DNA of 42,189 nucleotides from Anaeromicrobium sp. GTDB taxonomy: Bacteria; Bacillota; Clostridia; Peptostreptococcales; Thermotaleaceae. The number at the start of each line of letters is the position of its first letter. Position 1 is the first letter of the stretch. Location of the stretch: positions 1-42,189 of the forward strand of contig NZ_JAOART010000108.1 in NCBI RefSeq assembly GCF_025210435.1, written 5' to 3'. Under the pieces are notes generated by a model that was not told the origin of the DNA, searched no databases, and worked only from the letters and a program-made list of their open reading frames with translations. The position numbers and the translations under genes are program-made. Positions 7,598-16,160 of the stretch are shown here, in pieces.

Positions 7598-10500
7598 TTT
7601 TCAATGTCCCCCTTCTCTTATTTGACCAATATACCTTACCTTCCTCTAATAAAGAATACACTATTGGAATTATTACTAAAGTCAATAGGGTAGATGCAAC
7701 TAATCCAAATATTAAAGCATAACCCATCTCTCCATATTCAGCATTTTTTATAGCTAGAGGTAATATTCCACCTATAGTAGTTATGGATGTGGCAAATACT
7801 GGCATAAATCTAGTCTTTCCAGCCTCCCTAATAGCATCTACTAGGCTATACCCAGTTTTTCTCAAATAGTTAGTATAATCAACTAATACGATGGCATCAT
7901 TAACAGCTATACCTACTAGGGATACTAATCCCATAAAGGCATACATACCAAAGTTATTATTAGTAATGATAAGTCCTGCCATTACACCTATTATGGCAAG
8001 GGGCACTGATACTAATATTACTATTGGTTGAGACAGGGAGTTAAATTGTACTGCTAATATGATAAATACCAGTAATACGGCTATTATCATATCTATAAAT
8101 AGTTCTGTAAAAGATTCCCTTGTTTCCTGTGTCTCTCCACCATAGGATATGGTTACTCCCTTTGGTAGGGAATAATCCTTTGTTTCATTTTTAAATTGTT
8201 GGATTACTTCCCTTGATGTTATACCTTCTACTTGCCCTTCTATTTTTACTATCCTATCTAAATCATCGTGTTCTATCTTAGATAAGCCTATATGTTCTTT
8301 TACACTTGCAACTGTTTTAAATGGTATCTTTTGTCCCTTATTAGAAGTTATATATATCTTTTCTAAGTCCCTTAGGGTTTTAAATTCATCCTTATAATTT
8401 TTTATTATTATATCCGTTTCTTTATTGTTTTGTTTAAGCTCAGACACCTTTATACCTTGAATTGTATTTCTGATTTCCATGGACACATCAAATACACTTA
8501 ATCCTAGTGTGGCAGCCTTTTCCTTATTGACTTCTATTTGAAGCTCTGGCCTACCACCTTCTAAACTAGTAAATACTTCTGTAGTTCCATCTATATTATC
8601 TATAATATTTTTAAAATCCTTTGCAATTTTTTCAATGGTATCTAAATCATCTCCCCTTAATTCAATGCTTATGGGTTTACCCGTAGGAGGACCATGTTGT
8701 TGTTTTTCTATAGTAATCTTAGCTCCAGGAATATTTGACATTTCTTCTCTAATAATAGCTGCAATTTCATTACTAGTCTTTTCCCTTTCATCTGAGTCCA
8801 CTAAGTTTATATCTATTGCTGCCCTATTAGAATCACTTCCCAAACTACTTACAAAGTTATCTATATATTCATATTTATATAATAATTCTTCCACATCTTC
8901 CACTACTTGACCTGTTTCACTCAAAAGATACCCAGGTGGCGTCTCTATATTAATAGTAAATGTGGTACTATCCGTATCTGGCAATAGTTTAATCTTTAAT
9001 AGCCCCATAGGTATGGTGGCTAAACTAGATACAAATACTAAAAGGGCACATAATAATACTAAAATTCTCTTCTTTTTAGAACTTAGTACATTATCCATGA
9101 AATTTGAATACTTCTTAATTACAACCAAATCTCCATGGGAAGTATTTTCTTTCATTTTAAATCTCTTTATAAACATGGCTCCTGAAAATACAATTGCCAA
9201 TACTATAGTTATTATGGCAATTTTACCATCTATACTAAAGGCATACATGGAAAGTATAAATACAAATACTATGGCTAGTATATTATTTAATTTCTTTATC
9301 CTAGGACTAACCTTCTTTTCATCCTTCTTGTATTTACTTAGTAACTTAGAACAAAGTACTGGAGTAATTACTAAGGATACTATAAAGGATGAACCTATGG
9401 CGAACATTACAACTATTGGTATTACCTTCATAAACTGTCCCATGATTCCACCCATCATTGCCATAGGTAAGAAAGCTGCCATGGTAGTTAAGGTAGATGC
9501 CATTACTGCTGGTGCCACTTGATTTGTAGCAACCCTAGATGCAGTTTTTACATCATATCCTTCATCCCTTATTCTATCTATATTTTCCATTATAACTATG
9601 GCATTATCCACAAGCATTCCTAAGGCCAGAATCAATGCCAGTACAGATACACCATTAAAGGTCATATCTGTATTTTTCATAAGAATGAAACTACATAATA
9701 GGGATAATGGTATTACAAAGGATACTATTATGGATTCTCTAAGACCTATGAATAGGAATAAAACTATGATTACAACTAATAATCCTGAAATGGCATTAGA
9801 TACTACATCATTTAAAGAATCCTCCACCTCTACAGCCTGATTATTTGCCACACTTACAAAAACATCCGATGGATATAATAGATTTTTTCCCCCTTCAATT
9901 AATCCTAAGATTTCGTTACAAGGACCTATTATATCTCCGTCATCTTCCCTCTTTACGGATATTTTTATAGTATTAGTAGTTTTATTTTCATGAGACATGG
10001 CCCTTTGAAACATTTGAGCATAGGACTTTACATCTTCAAAGGTGTCCTTCACTTGTGCCACATCTTTTAATTTTACAGGCACATTATCTTTAGTCATTAT
10101 AACCGTATTTTCTATTTCTTCTATTTCCTTAAAGGAACCAACAGTTCTTATATTATAATTGGTATCATCTAATTCCATATCTCCACCTGGAAAATCCACA
10201 TTAGATGATGATATGGCATTTTTTATATCTGCCCTAGTAAGATTATAGGTTTTTAACTTTCCATCCTCAATATATATGTGTATTTCCCTATCAAGTCCCC
10301 CTATTAAATCTACTTCTTGTATTCCATCTATCTTTTCTATTTCATCCTTAATATCTTCTGCTATATTTTTTAAAGTAACTAAATCATAATCTCCACTTAT
10401 ATTTAATTTCATAATTGGGGATTTTCCTATGTCATATTTTCTAACTATAGGTTCATCACTATCTTCTGGTAGTTTACTTTTCATTTTTGATAGTTCATTA

Positions 10501-10868
10501 TTTATATCTTGTATTTTCTTATCCACATCTGTTCCTATTTCATATTCTATAATTATACTAGACACACTATTTTGTGATGTGGACGTAATGGATTTTATAT
10601 CCTCCAATCCATTTATCTTAGTTTCTATTTCATCCGTAATAAGATTTTCTATCTCATTAGGTGACGCCCCCACATATGTGGTCATTATGTTTACATAGGG
10701 AAGTTCAATCTCAGGTGTTCTCTCTCTAGGTAATCCTATGTATGCAGTTCCTCCTAATAACAACAATCCTATAAGTATTAAATATACTACCCTATATCTT
10801 TCTAGGAAAAAATTAGATATTTGGCCTAAAATATTTATTTTATCATTTATCTCATTTCTATTACTCAA
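7584..10868 (-). CDS. RND-family efflux transporter (HAE1 type), about 1094 aa
   Basis: A proton-driven efflux pump of the AcrB/MexB type with twelve predicted transmembrane helices in two repeats. The first helix (VVYLILIGLLLLGGTAYIGL) precedes a large extracytoplasmic loop. The TM4 motif ALILALGMLVDNAIVIMEN carries the proton-relay Asp, and the second half has SLVGIAVNDAIVLVDYTNYL. Start: a TTG at 10896-10898 lies upstream of a GGTGGAGGG ribosome site; the TTG at 10868 follows that site at the right distance and gives MSNRNEIND, so I prefer it. First gene of an operon with its adaptor and a two-component system. Substrates are unknown; drugs, bile acids or lipids are the usual classes. Confidence 0.93.
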   Translation of the reverse strand: MSNRNEINDKINILGQISNFFLERYRVVYLILIGLLLLGGTAYIGLPRERTPEIELPYVNIMTTYVGASPNEIENLITDEIETKINGLEDIKSITSTSQNSVSSIIIEYEIGTDVDKKIQDINNELSKMKSKLPEDSDEPIVRKYDIGKSPIMKLNISGDYDLVTLKNIAEDIKDEIEKIDGIQEVDLIGGLDREIHIYIEDGKLKTYNLTRADIKNAISSSNVDFPGGDMELDDTNYNIRTVGSFKEIEEIENTVIMTKDNVPVKLKDVAQVKDTFEDVKSYAQMFQRAMSHENKTTNTIKISVKREDDGDIIGPCNEILGLIEGGKNLLYPSDVFVSVANNQAVEVEDSLNDVVSNAISGLLVVIIVLFLFIGLRESIIVSFVIPLSLLCSFILMKNTDMTFNGVSVLALILALGMLVDNAIVIMENIDRIRDEGYDVKTASRVATNQVAPAVMASTLTTMAAFLPMAMMGGIMGQFMKVIPIVVMFAIGSSFIVSLVITPVLCSKLLSKYKKDEKKVSPRIKKLNNILAIVFVFILSMYAFSIDGKIAIITIVLAIVFSGAMFIKRFKMKENTSHGDLVVIKKYSNFMDNVLSSKKKRILVLLCALLVFVSSLATIPMGLLKIKLLPDTDSTTFTINIETPPGYLLSETGQVVEDVEELLYKYEYIDNFVSSLGSDSNRAAIDINLVDSDEREKTSNEIAAIIREEMSNIPGAKITIEKQQHGPPTGKPISIELRGDDLDTIEKIAKDFKNIIDNIDGTTEVFTSLEGGRPELQIEVNKEKAATLGLSVFDVSMEIRNTIQGIKVSELKQNNKETDIIIKNYKDEFKTLRDLEKIYITSNKGQKIPFKTVASVKEHIGLSKIEHDDLDRIVKIEGQVEGITSREVIQQFKNETKDYSLPKGVTISYGGETQETRESFTELFIDMIIAVLLVFIILAVQFNSLSQPIVILVSVPLAIIGVMAGLIITNNNFGMYAFMGLVSLVGIAVNDAIVLVDYTNYLRKTGYSLVDAIREAGKTRFMPVFATSITTIGGILPLAIKNAEYGEMGYALIFGLVASTLLTLVIIPIVYSLLEEGKVYWSNKRRGTLKNEEA

Positions 10869-10920
10869 ATTCCCTCCACCGCCTTTGTTTTTTAACAATG
10901 ATAAATCTATATAACTGTCT

Positions 10921-10946
10921 ATTATAGATTAATCCATAAGGATTAA
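10921..10946 (-). promoter_or_regulatory. Candidate promoter/operator of the RND operon
   Basis: On the minus strand a TATAAT (10921-10926) lies about 52 bp upstream of the TTG start. The palindrome TTAATCC-ATAA-GGATTAA (10929-10946) occupies the spacer just upstream. No good -35 is visible, as expected for an activated promoter. The response regulator of this operon is a natural candidate to bind here. Confidence 0.4.
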
Positions 10947-11279
10947 ATAATAAGAAAGTAAATATTAATTTTTTATTAACTCATATAAAAAAAAGATTAA
11001 GGCATATGAAAAAAATAAATTAGTCAGGTCCCTGAGGAATTTGGATTATTTTCGAGGCATGGTGAGCGAGCATATTAAACATATGTAAGGGATTCCATAA
11101 CGAAGAAAATAATTCAAATAACCAGTGAAATGACTAATTTATTTTTTGAATATGCCTAATTGGGAACTTTTTATCCATAGCTTCGTCCAATAAATAAGCA
11201 CATATACAAGAGATCTCTAGCACACCAATATAAGGCCCATACCATACTTTAAAGGGTTCATAGATCTTTTGTGTACTAA
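10947..11279. other. Intergenic stretch holding one 156-bp element
   Basis: Apart from the repeat at 11001-11156 and the terminator at 11280-11309, there is no gene. 11160-11275 has no ORF with a ribosome site and no clear structure. Confidence 0.6.
11001..11156 (+). mobile_element. 156-bp MITE-like element, copy A1
   Basis: Ends GGCATATGAAAAAAATAAA and, inverted, GGCATATTCAAAAAATAAA. The whole element is an imperfect palindrome that would fold as one long hairpin (for example GGATTATTTTC pairs with GAAAATAATTC). It is flanked by TAA at 10998-11000 and TAA at 11157-11159, a 3-bp target duplication. It has no coding capacity. It sits between the RND operon promoter and the gene ending at 11308. 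Confidence 0.85.
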
Positions 11280-11309
11280 AAAAAGGATGTGAAAATTCAC
11301 ATCCTTTTT
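11280..11309 (-). terminator. Terminator of the Cache/SHOCT gene
   Basis: AAAAAGGATGTGAA, AA, TTCACATCCTTTTT: a perfect 14-bp stem with T-rich flanks, overlapping the stop codon at 11308-11310. Confidence 0.8.
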
Positions 11310-12015
11310 AAATTTCATATTTATCAATTATACTTTCTCTTTTTCTATTGTATTCTTCCTCTGTGATTGTATTGTTTAATCTATAGTTTTTTAATCTTTC
11401 TAATTTACTTTTTAATTCATCATTGCCACATGACCCAATTTGATTATCATAATAATATTCATCCTTAAAAAATAATTTAACTAAAATAAGGCAAATTATC
11501 ATTTCAATTAAAGTAACTATCATAATAGCTACCATAATATATGCTTTTTTAAAACTTACTAGCTCATCTTTACTAGTAATGAAAATTAATTTAAAACCTG
11601 ATTTTGAAGTTCTATAAAAAAGAATCTTATTTTCATTTAAATATTCATATTCTATTGTTCCTGCATCATAGTCTAACCTGTCTTTAATAAATTCCCTTTG
11701 AGAAATATTTGTACCTACCAATTCCTTATTTGGATGTATTAGTATGGTTCCATCCTTATCCGCTAAAAACAGATATCCACTTTCCGTAATTTTATTGTTT
11801 ATTATTGTTTCATATACATTATCTGAGTGTATCTCTCTTAAAGATTTTTCATCTAGGTTCCTTGTGGCCTGATCTAATATATTATGAATATACTCCATAT
11901 TATTAGAAATACTAGATTCCATCATTTCCGCATAAATTAAACTTCCCATCATTACATTGCATATTATTATGGCAAGTATTAATCCTAAGTATAAACTTAA
12001 TTTTTTCCCCCTCAC
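11308..12015 (-). CDS. Membrane sensor with single Cache-type domain and SHOCT-like tail, 235 aa
   Basis: Two transmembrane helices (about 7-29 and 160-181) flank an extracytoplasmic region of about 130 residues. That region has the single-Cache signature: an N-terminal helix, then ESGYLFLADKDGTILIHPNK and a later LIFITSKDEL. After the second helix there is no HAMP, kinase or methyl-accepting domain. The C-terminal 30 residues (KSKLERLKNYRLNNTITEEE, then YNRKRESIIDKY) match the SHOCT short C-terminal domain, which usually mediates self-association. GTG start at 12015 after AAGGGGG. It may be a sensor that acts through another protein, or a sheared-off chemoreceptor input. It stands alone, with its own terminator. 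Confidence 0.75.
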   Translation of the reverse strand: MRGKKLSLYLGLILAIIICNVMMGSLIYAEMMESSISNNMEYIHNILDQATRNLDEKSLREIHSDNVYETIINNKITESGYLFLADKDGTILIHPNKELVGTNISQREFIKDRLDYDAGTIEYEYLNENKILFYRTSKSGFKLIFITSKDELVSFKKAYIMVAIMIVTLIEMIICLILVKLFFKDEYYYDNQIGSCGNDELKSKLERLKNYRLNNTITEEEYNRKRESIIDKYEI

Positions 12016-12152
12016 ATGGTTTCCCCCTTTCTTTAATTCCCTTCTTTGATAATTCTTTAAATTTCTACATATTCCTCTATTTTCCCATAAGTCTATTCAT
12101 GGAAATTAACAATCATTTGAAATTTATTCATTAAGTTGTTAAAATATAGTTT

Positions 12153-12225
12153 ATAGACCATATTTTTGTAAATATTTGAAGAAATTTGAAATACTGCGGA
12201 GTGATATGGAAATATGGTCTTATAA
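12153..12225 (+). promoter_or_regulatory. Inverted repeat in the xanthine dehydrogenase leader
   Basis: TATAGACCATATTT (12153-12166) pairs with AAATATGGTCTTATA (12211-12225) with one bulged base, enclosing 44 bases. The right arm ends 49 bp before the first start codon. It does not contain the conserved purine riboswitch core. It could be a leader RNA stem or two half-sites of a regulator. Confidence 0.4.
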
Positions 12226-12274
12226 ATAAAAAGAATAGTCTAATTTTTACAAAATTTCAAGAGGAGGTATTAAG

Positions 12275-13150
12275 TTGTTAAAAGATTATATTATAGCTAA
12301 ATCTACAGAAGACGTAATTAAGAGTTTCTCCTTATATGCTGGCAATTGTAGAGTAATTGCTGGAGGTACTGACTTAATCTTAGATTTAAAATCTGAGAAA
12401 ATAACATGTGATCATCTTATTGATATCAATAAGATTGAATCTTTAAAAAAAATCCAACTAAAAGATGGAGAAATCTTAATTGGAGCTGGAGTTACCCATA
12501 ATGAGGTAAATAAATCAGATTTGATAAATGAAAAAGGATCCTTATTGGCTAAAGCTTGTGGAACTGTTGGCTCCCTTCAAATTAGGAATACAGCCACCCT
12601 TGTTGGAAATGTGGTAAAAGCCCAGCCAGCAGCTGATGGTGCTGTTGCCCTAGTTGCTTTAGATGCTATGGCACAAGTTGAGGATAGTAATGGAACAAAA
12701 TATATAGCTGTTAAAGACATGTATAGTGGACTTAGTAAATCGGTTATTGATTCTACAAGTGAATTAGTTACACACATAAAGTTTAAGGCTCTGCAAAAAA
12801 ATCAAGGAAGTTCATTTGTTAGATTAAGTCAACGTAATGCATTGGCTCTACCAATGTTAAATGTGGCCGTTGTATTATCATTAAATGAAGATAATTCTAT
12901 TGATTGGGCTAGAATTGTCATGTCACCAGTGGGACCTAAACCTACAAGGGCCACAAAGGCAGAAGACCTTTTAAAGGGTTCTACAATTAATAATGAATTG
13001 ATTATTAAAGCTTCAAAACTAGCAGCAAAGGATGCGCATCCAAGAAGTAGTTCCTTAAGAGGTTCAGCAGAATATAGGAAAGAAGTATTAGAAACTTTAA
13101 TACAAAGGGCCTTAAAAGAAGCTTTATCAGAAGCAGGATTAGACATATAA
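12275..13150 (+). CDS. Xanthine dehydrogenase-type FAD-binding subunit, 291 aa
   Basis: The medium (FAD) subunit of a molybdenum hydroxylase; it passes electrons from the iron-sulfur subunit to the final acceptor. FAD-binding motifs are visible: RVIAGGTDL at about 27-34 and TVGSLQIRNTATLVGN at 98-112. The C-terminal part resembles the CO dehydrogenase flavoprotein C-terminal domain. The length is usual for the family (about 290). The TTG start follows AGAGGAGGT with good spacing. It is the first gene of a three-gene operon in the order FAD, 2Fe-2S, Mo subunit. Family assignment is firm. The substrate could be xanthine, hypoxanthine, another purine or an N-heterocycle. Confidence 0.93.
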   Translation: MLKDYIIAKSTEDVIKSFSLYAGNCRVIAGGTDLILDLKSEKITCDHLIDINKIESLKKIQLKDGEILIGAGVTHNEVNKSDLINEKGSLLAKACGTVGSLQIRNTATLVGNVVKAQPAADGAVALVALDAMAQVEDSNGTKYIAVKDMYSGLSKSVIDSTSELVTHIKFKALQKNQGSSFVRLSQRNALALPMLNVAVVLSLNEDNSIDWARIVMSPVGPKPTRATKAEDLLKGSTINNELIIKASKLAAKDAHPRSSSLRGSAEYRKEVLETLIQRALKEALSEAGLDI

Positions 13151-13169
13151 AACTCAGGAGGTCAGAGAA

Positions 13170-13625
13170 GTGGAAAAAAAATTACTTAAGTTTACATTAA
13201 ATGGAGAAATGGTTCAAGTACATGTATCCCCAGATGAAACTTTGTTAGATATATTAAGAGATAAATTTCAATTAACAGGTACAAAAAAAGGCTGTGGACA
13301 AGGAGAATGTGGTGCTTGTACTGTAATTATGAATGGTAATGCAGTAAATTCATGTATAGTTTTAGCTATGCAGGCTATGGATTCTGTTGTGGAAACTATC
13401 GAAGGTATTGGTACTAAGGATAATCTTCATAAGTTGCAAGAGTCGTTTGTTAGTAAGGGTGCAATACAATGTGGTTTTTGTACTCCAGGTATGATCATGT
13501 CATCTAAAGCTCTTCTAGATAAAAATCCATCTCCAAATAAATCAGATGTGAAAGAAGCTATTTCTGGTAATATTTGTAGATGTACAGGTTACGTAAAAAT
13601 TGAAGAAGCTGTTTTAGGCATATGA
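13170..13625 (+). CDS. Xanthine dehydrogenase-type 2Fe-2S subunit, 151 aa, C-terminus altered by insertion
   Basis: Carries two [2Fe-2S] clusters that link the molybdenum and FAD subunits. Cluster ligands are Cys42, Cys47, Cys50 and Cys62 (GCGQGECGACTV) and Cys101, Cys104, Cys136 and Cys138 (CGFCTPGM, NICRCTGY). GTG start after AGGAGGT. The last two residues (GI) and the TGA stop belong to the 156-bp element A2. Removing the element and one copy of its TTA duplication restores an open frame that adds SLCEENKSEKHVLEGK and ends at a TAG overlapping the next gene's GTG. The ancestral product was thus about 165 aa and translationally coupled to the large subunit. All cluster ligands remain, so the protein is probably still functional. 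Confidence 0.93.
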   Translation: MEKKLLKFTLNGEMVQVHVSPDETLLDILRDKFQLTGTKKGCGQGECGACTVIMNGNAVNSCIVLAMQAMDSVVETIEGIGTKDNLHKLQESFVSKGAIQCGFCTPGMIMSSKALLDKNPSPNKSDVKEAISGNICRCTGYVKIEEAVLGI

Positions 13626-13772
13626 AAAAAATAAACTAGTGAATTTCCTGAGGAATTTGGATTATTTTCTAGGCATGGTGAGCGAGCATATTTAACATAT
13701 GTAAGCGATTCCATAACAAAGAAAATAATTCAAATAACCAGTGAAATGACTAATTTATTTTTTGAATATGCC
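13617..13772 (+). mobile_element. 156-bp MITE-like element, copy A2, inside the xanthine dehydrogenase operon
   Basis: Same length and ends as A1 with a few substitutions. Flanked by TTA at 13614-13616 and TTA at 13773-13775. It interrupts the 3' end of the 2Fe-2S subunit gene and separates it from the large-subunit gene, so it is part of the operon mRNA and would fold as a long hairpin in it. Confidence 0.88.
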
Positions 13773-13825
13773 TTATCATTATGTGAAGAAAATAAATCTG
13801 AAAAACATGTTTTGGAGGGAAAATA

Positions 13826-16099
13826 GTGAAAAGAGAATATTCTACTATAGGTAAAAATGTTAAAAAATTAGATGGAATTGAAAAGGCCATGGGAAAGGCC
13901 ACATTTACAACGGACATGACACTTCCTAAGATGCTTTATGGTAAAGTCCTAAGAAGCCCCCATGCCCATGCTCGAATAATTAAAATAGATACAAAAAAAG
14001 CCGAATCATTACCTGGTGTTAAGGCCATTGCCACATATAAAAATACACCTAGGGTAAAATTTAACACATCCGTGGCAGCACAAACTACTATACCACCTTT
14101 AAAACCTGTGGAAGATCAATACCTATTTGATTCAGTTGTTCGTTATGTGGGAGATGAAGTAGCTGCCGTAGCTGCCATATCTGAAAAAATAGCAAAGGAA
14201 GCACTAAAATTAATCCAAGTTGAATATGAAATTCTACCTGCCCTATTTGAACCTTTTGAAGCCATGAAGGAAGATGCCTATGAAATCCATCCTACAGAAG
14301 AGGAAAATAATATTGTGGCTGAAAGGGTCCATATAGAGAAGGGAGATGTAGATAAGGGTTTTGAATCTGCAGATCATATATTTGAACACACCTTTAAATT
14401 GCCCGTTCAAAAACAAGCACAATTAGAAACTCAGGCTGCTTTGGCTGAAGTGGGGGTAGGAGGTAAGGTTACCGTTTGGTCAACTACTCAAACACCCCAT
14501 CCAACTAGAAGAATTCTAGCTAGTCTATTTAATTTGCCCTACAGTAAAATAAGGGTATTAAACCCTCCTTATATTGGAGGTGGATTTGGTGTTCGTATAG
14601 GATTGTCCGCAAAGGCAGAGCCTATTGCAGTGGCCCTATCCATCCTTTCAGAACAACCTGTTAAAGTTGTATATGATCGTAAAGAAGACTTTATTGCATC
14701 GGATACTCGCCATAGTGGATATGTAACTGTGAAAACTGGTGTTAAAAATGATGGTACCTTTACAGCTAGACAGATGTCATCTGTTCTAAATGCAGGAGCA
14801 TATTGTAGTTTTAGTGCGGAAGTTCCTGGAGTTTTAGGTGCCATGGGTCTTTCCATATATTATTGTGAAAATCAAATGTATGATGGCCATTGTGTATATA
14901 CTAATACAACACCAGCTGGAGCCATGAGAGGATTTGGTAATCCCCAGGCCATGTTTGCCATAGAATCTCAAGTAGATATTATGGCTCAAGCCTTAGGCAT
15001 AGATCCATTAGAGATTAGAAGAAAAAACATAATGAAACCGGGTAAATCATGGATATTACCTTATGAATGTTTAAGTTCAGGTTTAGAAGAATGTATGGAC
15101 AAGGGTGCAAATGCCATAGAATGGGAACGTAGAGGTAAGCTTAATAAGGAAAATGGAAGCATACGTAGAGGTGTAGGTATGGGTATTGGTACCCACGTAT
15201 CTAACGCATGGCCATTTTGTGTAGATTATTCAAATGCCTATGTTACTATTCAACAGGATGGTTCTGTTCATGTTGCCAGTGGAGTACCGGATATGGGTAC
15301 AGGAACCATAACTACCTTAAGTCAAATGGCAGCAGAAGTTTTAGAAGTTCCCTTTGAAAAGGTATCCATAACCTTTGCTGATACGGAATCTACTCCATAT
15401 GAAATTGGAAGTCATGCTAGTAGAACTTGTTATGCCTCTGGCTCAGCCGTAGTAGCAGCATCTAATGATGCAAAGAAACAAATATTAGAATATGCCACAA
15501 CTAAAATGAATGCACCAGATTTAATCATGGAAGATGGTTTCGTTTTCTGTACAGATAATCCAGAAAACAGAATGAGTCTTAGGGAAATAGCTCTACAAGC
15601 CCATTTGGAAGGAAAGCAGTTTGTTGGAGTAGGTAAGATTGTTCCTAAAAATGCACCTCCTTATTTCGCTCAATTTGCCGAAGTAGAAGTGGATATGGAC
15701 ACAGGGAAGGTCAACGTTATAAAAGTAGTATGCGCCAACGACGTAGGTAAAGCCATTCATCCTCAAATAGTAGAAGGACAATTAGAAGGAGGAGTAGTTA
15801 TGGGAATGGGTTATGCCTTAGGAGAAGAAATAAAATATGATTCTAAGGGAAAACAGCTAAATTATTCCTTTGAAAAATACAACCTTCCTACGGCTATGGA
15901 TATTCCAGAAATATATACAATCATTGTAGAATCTAATGATCCTACTGGTCCCTTTGGAGTTAAGGGTGTGGGAGAGACAAGTTCAGTTGCCACAGCTCCT
16001 GCCATATGCAATGCAGTATATGATGCCATAGGTATCCGTTTCCATGAAATTCCTTTAACAGAAGAACGTGTATATGAGGCAATTAAAAATAATAAGTAG
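13826..16099 (+). CDS. Xanthine dehydrogenase-type molybdopterin-binding subunit, 757 aa
   Basis: The catalytic subunit, binding molybdopterin cytosine dinucleotide. Cofactor and active-site motifs are all present: TTQTPH (Gln222), YIGGGFGVR (250-257), AGAMRGFGNPQ (Arg368), GQLEGGVVMGMG (651-662) and the base Glu717 in GVKGVGETSS. The family motif at the equatorial loop, RGFGxPQ, matches the xanthine dehydrogenase type rather than the CO dehydrogenase AYRCSFR loop. The GTG start follows TTGGAGGG. Original coupling with the previous gene (TAGTG overlap) is broken by the A2 insertion. No maturation gene is adjacent. A selenium-dependent purine hydroxylase is possible, but that cannot be read from this subunit. 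Confidence 0.93.
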   Translation: MKREYSTIGKNVKKLDGIEKAMGKATFTTDMTLPKMLYGKVLRSPHAHARIIKIDTKKAESLPGVKAIATYKNTPRVKFNTSVAAQTTIPPLKPVEDQYLFDSVVRYVGDEVAAVAAISEKIAKEALKLIQVEYEILPALFEPFEAMKEDAYEIHPTEEENNIVAERVHIEKGDVDKGFESADHIFEHTFKLPVQKQAQLETQAALAEVGVGGKVTVWSTTQTPHPTRRILASLFNLPYSKIRVLNPPYIGGGFGVRIGLSAKAEPIAVALSILSEQPVKVVYDRKEDFIASDTRHSGYVTVKTGVKNDGTFTARQMSSVLNAGAYCSFSAEVPGVLGAMGLSIYYCENQMYDGHCVYTNTTPAGAMRGFGNPQAMFAIESQVDIMAQALGIDPLEIRRKNIMKPGKSWILPYECLSSGLEECMDKGANAIEWERRGKLNKENGSIRRGVGMGIGTHVSNAWPFCVDYSNAYVTIQQDGSVHVASGVPDMGTGTITTLSQMAAEVLEVPFEKVSITFADTESTPYEIGSHASRTCYASGSAVVAASNDAKKQILEYATTKMNAPDLIMEDGFVFCTDNPENRMSLREIALQAHLEGKQFVGVGKIVPKNAPPYFAQFAEVEVDMDTGKVNVIKVVCANDVGKAIHPQIVEGQLEGGVVMGMGYALGEEIKYDSKGKQLNYSFEKYNLPTAMDIPEIYTIIVESNDPTGPFGVKGVGETSSVATAPAICNAVYDAIGIRFHEIPLTEERVYEAIKNNK

Positions 16100-16106
16100 T
16101 TTTACT

Positions 16107-16160
16107 TTTTAAAATAACAAAGAGGATATCCCATGGGATATCCTCTTTGTTATTTTAAAA
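16107..16160. terminator. Bidirectional terminator, perfect 27-bp palindrome
   Basis: A fully symmetric 54-bp sequence centred on CCATGG (16131-16136), with A/T runs on both sides. It lies between the convergent molybdenum hydroxylase and chemoreceptor genes and overlaps the chemoreceptor stop codon. Confidence 0.9.

Noticed and set aside
8962-9522. 186-codon open frame on the plus strand
   Set aside because: Antisense to the RND pump gene, no ribosome site, no recognisable domain.
12150-12274. Purine (xpt-type) riboswitch before the molybdenum hydroxylase genes
   Set aside because: The conserved loop and core bases of that class are not present, although a stem exists.
13620-13625. TGA in the 2Fe-2S subunit as a read-through or Sec codon
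   Set aside because: The TGA belongs to the inserted element, and the frame beyond it in the element has no relation to the subunit.
13826-16099. Selenocysteine (in-frame TGA) in the large hydroxylase subunit
   Set aside because: The frame is uninterrupted from GTG to TAG with no internal TGA. Selenium in this family is a labile non-Sec cofactor, which sequence cannot show.
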